Of a stretch of DNA of 64,000 bases, positions 62,712-64,000 are shown one piece after another. Origin of the DNA: Rhinopomastus cyanomelas (lineage: Eukaryota > Chordata > Aves > Bucerotiformes > Rhinopomastidae); NCBI GenBank assembly GCA_013400115.1, contig VXBP01001832.1, forward strand, positions 310,001 through 374,000. Reading direction: 5' to 3'. The notes beneath the pieces are model-generated. The model saw nothing but the letters and a program-made list of their open reading frames with translations, ran no database searches and was not told the DNA's origin. The position numbers and the translations under genes were made by a program. How positions within the stretch are numbered: position 1 is the stretch's first letter; each line of letters opens with the position of its first letter.

Positions 62712-62795
62712 CATCATTCTACAGGTGGGGAGCAGATACACTCAGTGATTTATCCAAATGTAAAGAGGAATTAAAAGCAAAGCAGCAAACCAAAT
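62712..62795 (-). mobile_element. Possible MIR-like fossil SINE
   Basis: CATCATTCTACAGGTGGGGAGC, CACTCAGTGATTTATCCAAATG resembles a MIR core in reverse (TTTTACAGATGAGGAAAC..AGTGACTTGCCCAAGG). Weak. Confidence 0.35.
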
Positions 62796-64000
62796 TGTTG
62801 TCGTGCAGGTTCTGGCAGGACTGCAAAGCCTACATCAGGAGCACAGAGTGAGGGCCTCTCAAGTAGACACTAAGAACACGAGCTTCTTCCAGCAAAACCA
62901 CCAGCAAGAGTTACCAAGCTGAGGTGGATTTCAAGCCCTGCAGAGAAACTTAACTTCCCCTGAAGCCGAGAATCTCTGCTTATTTTCAGACCCATTTTCC
63001 CTTCTTCCTGCAGTAGTTTTCTTATGAGGTGATTATTCCAAATACAGAGGATAGGTTACACTGTGCTGCTGAGGAAGTCCATTGGCTAAGCTTAGTCTGG
63101 CTCTGGTATATTGGAGCCTGGCAACAAGGCAAGTCTTAGGACAGTCAGTCTTAGATTCATTCATTCTATATGGAGATCCCACAGTGCAGGCACAGCAAAG
63201 GAAGAGCTATTACAGTTACCTCTGCAGAATTCTAAATATATTAAACAGTGCAAATGCCACTGAGAATCCTCTCTCTGTTGAGTGGAGACACAGACATCCG
63301 TTTGGAAAAAGCCAGGGCTGCTGAAGCCACTAAATTTCTGTGCATTTGTTGTTCAGGATGCTGAATCCAAACCTCCTTATCTCCTTCTCTGACTTAGCCC
63401 TCCCTCTCTGAGAATTCATAGCCACTATCTAATCTGACAAAAACTGTGTTCTCTTTTATACTTGGAGGTCACTTTATGTTACTTCCAGTGTGTTGCATTG
63501 TGTCAAAAGGCATAACACAGCACAAGAAAAAGCAGACTAATATAACTGAACCTGACATCAATGACATAATATGATGTGGCTACTGAGAAATACACTGTTG
63601 TCATTGTTTTGTGTTTGCAGCTGATACTGACTTGCTTGTTCCAGCACAGTTTGTTTGTTGCACAGTTTGGAGAAGGCAGTTATGGACCGAGGGTGCTGTG
63701 CATCATTTTTGCACTGTGATCACTTCACTGGCTTTGCTGGAGTGCCTCCTGATTTACTCTAGCAAGAATCAGGCTCTAAAAAAAATCATCACATAAAATG
63801 CAATTACATTAGGAAAGCCATCAAGTTGGAAAATGCAGCTCCTGGGAGTAAGCAAATGACAACACTGTTAAGGTCCCTGTAACCTTAGCTCTGCCCTCTT
63901 GGGTACTAAATGAGCCTGTGCTATTTTTCCTGCAGGATGCCATTTCATTTTGTAGAATTGTGTAGCAAAGCAGCTGTTCAATATTTATCTTAACTCCATC

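Larger units (their letters stand above)
59292..64000. other. Upstream flank of the light-chain gene
   Basis: Beyond the proximal promoter I see only the short repeats listed. No exon of a divergent neighbour is recognised. In human the gene upstream and divergent to MYL10 is CUX1; nothing here supports or excludes it beyond the window. Confidence 0.55.

Noticed and set aside
1..64000. CRISPR arrays, bacterial-type operons, tRNA or rRNA genes
   Set aside because: No regularly spaced direct repeats, no tRNA A/B-box pair with a plausible fold and no rRNA sequence were recognised; the window is vertebrate nuclear DNA.

Overview
This window is vertebrate nuclear DNA, almost certainly from a bird. 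It carries many truncated CR1 LINEs ending in the typical short 3' repeats, one LTR of a common avian endogenous-retrovirus type, no primate- or rodent-type SINEs, and one widely spaced vertebrate gene with GT-AG introns. Two assembly gaps are present: a single N at 41174 and a run of Ns at 48674-48720.

The only gene I can support is on the minus strand, from about 58998 (inferred start site) to about 34315 (polyadenylation). It encodes a 165-residue striated-muscle myosin regulatory light chain. All seven coding exons are present with matching phases, from an exon that holds only the initiator ATG to a last exon ending in the usual HGEEKD C-terminus. Several residues favour MYL10 over the cardiac paralogue MYL2. 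A TATA box, an initiator-like start, a 5' UTR of about 42 bases, a 3' UTR of about 150 bases and an AATAAA signal complete it. The proximal upstream DNA contains MEF2-core, MCAT, E-box, GATA and NKX-type motifs, as expected for a muscle promoter.

Layout: 1-34314 is intergenic, with CR1 fragments, a solo LTR (13951-14500), a 21-bp minisatellite (2950-3041), an AT-rich patch (13110-13265) and several weak MIR-like fossils. The light-chain gene occupies 34315-58998, and its introns hold five larger CR1 pieces, one with a nested CR1 insertion, plus a tetranucleotide microsatellite that abuts a gap. The upstream flank is 58999-64000. No collagen, CUX1 or other neighbouring exons were recognised on either side.

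I found no CRISPR array, tRNA, rRNA, operon or evident new biological system. The points most worth following are the gene's regulatory and exon structure, inverted CR1 copies around exon 5, the nested CR1 at the single-N join and the gap inside the tetranucleotide/CR1 region.
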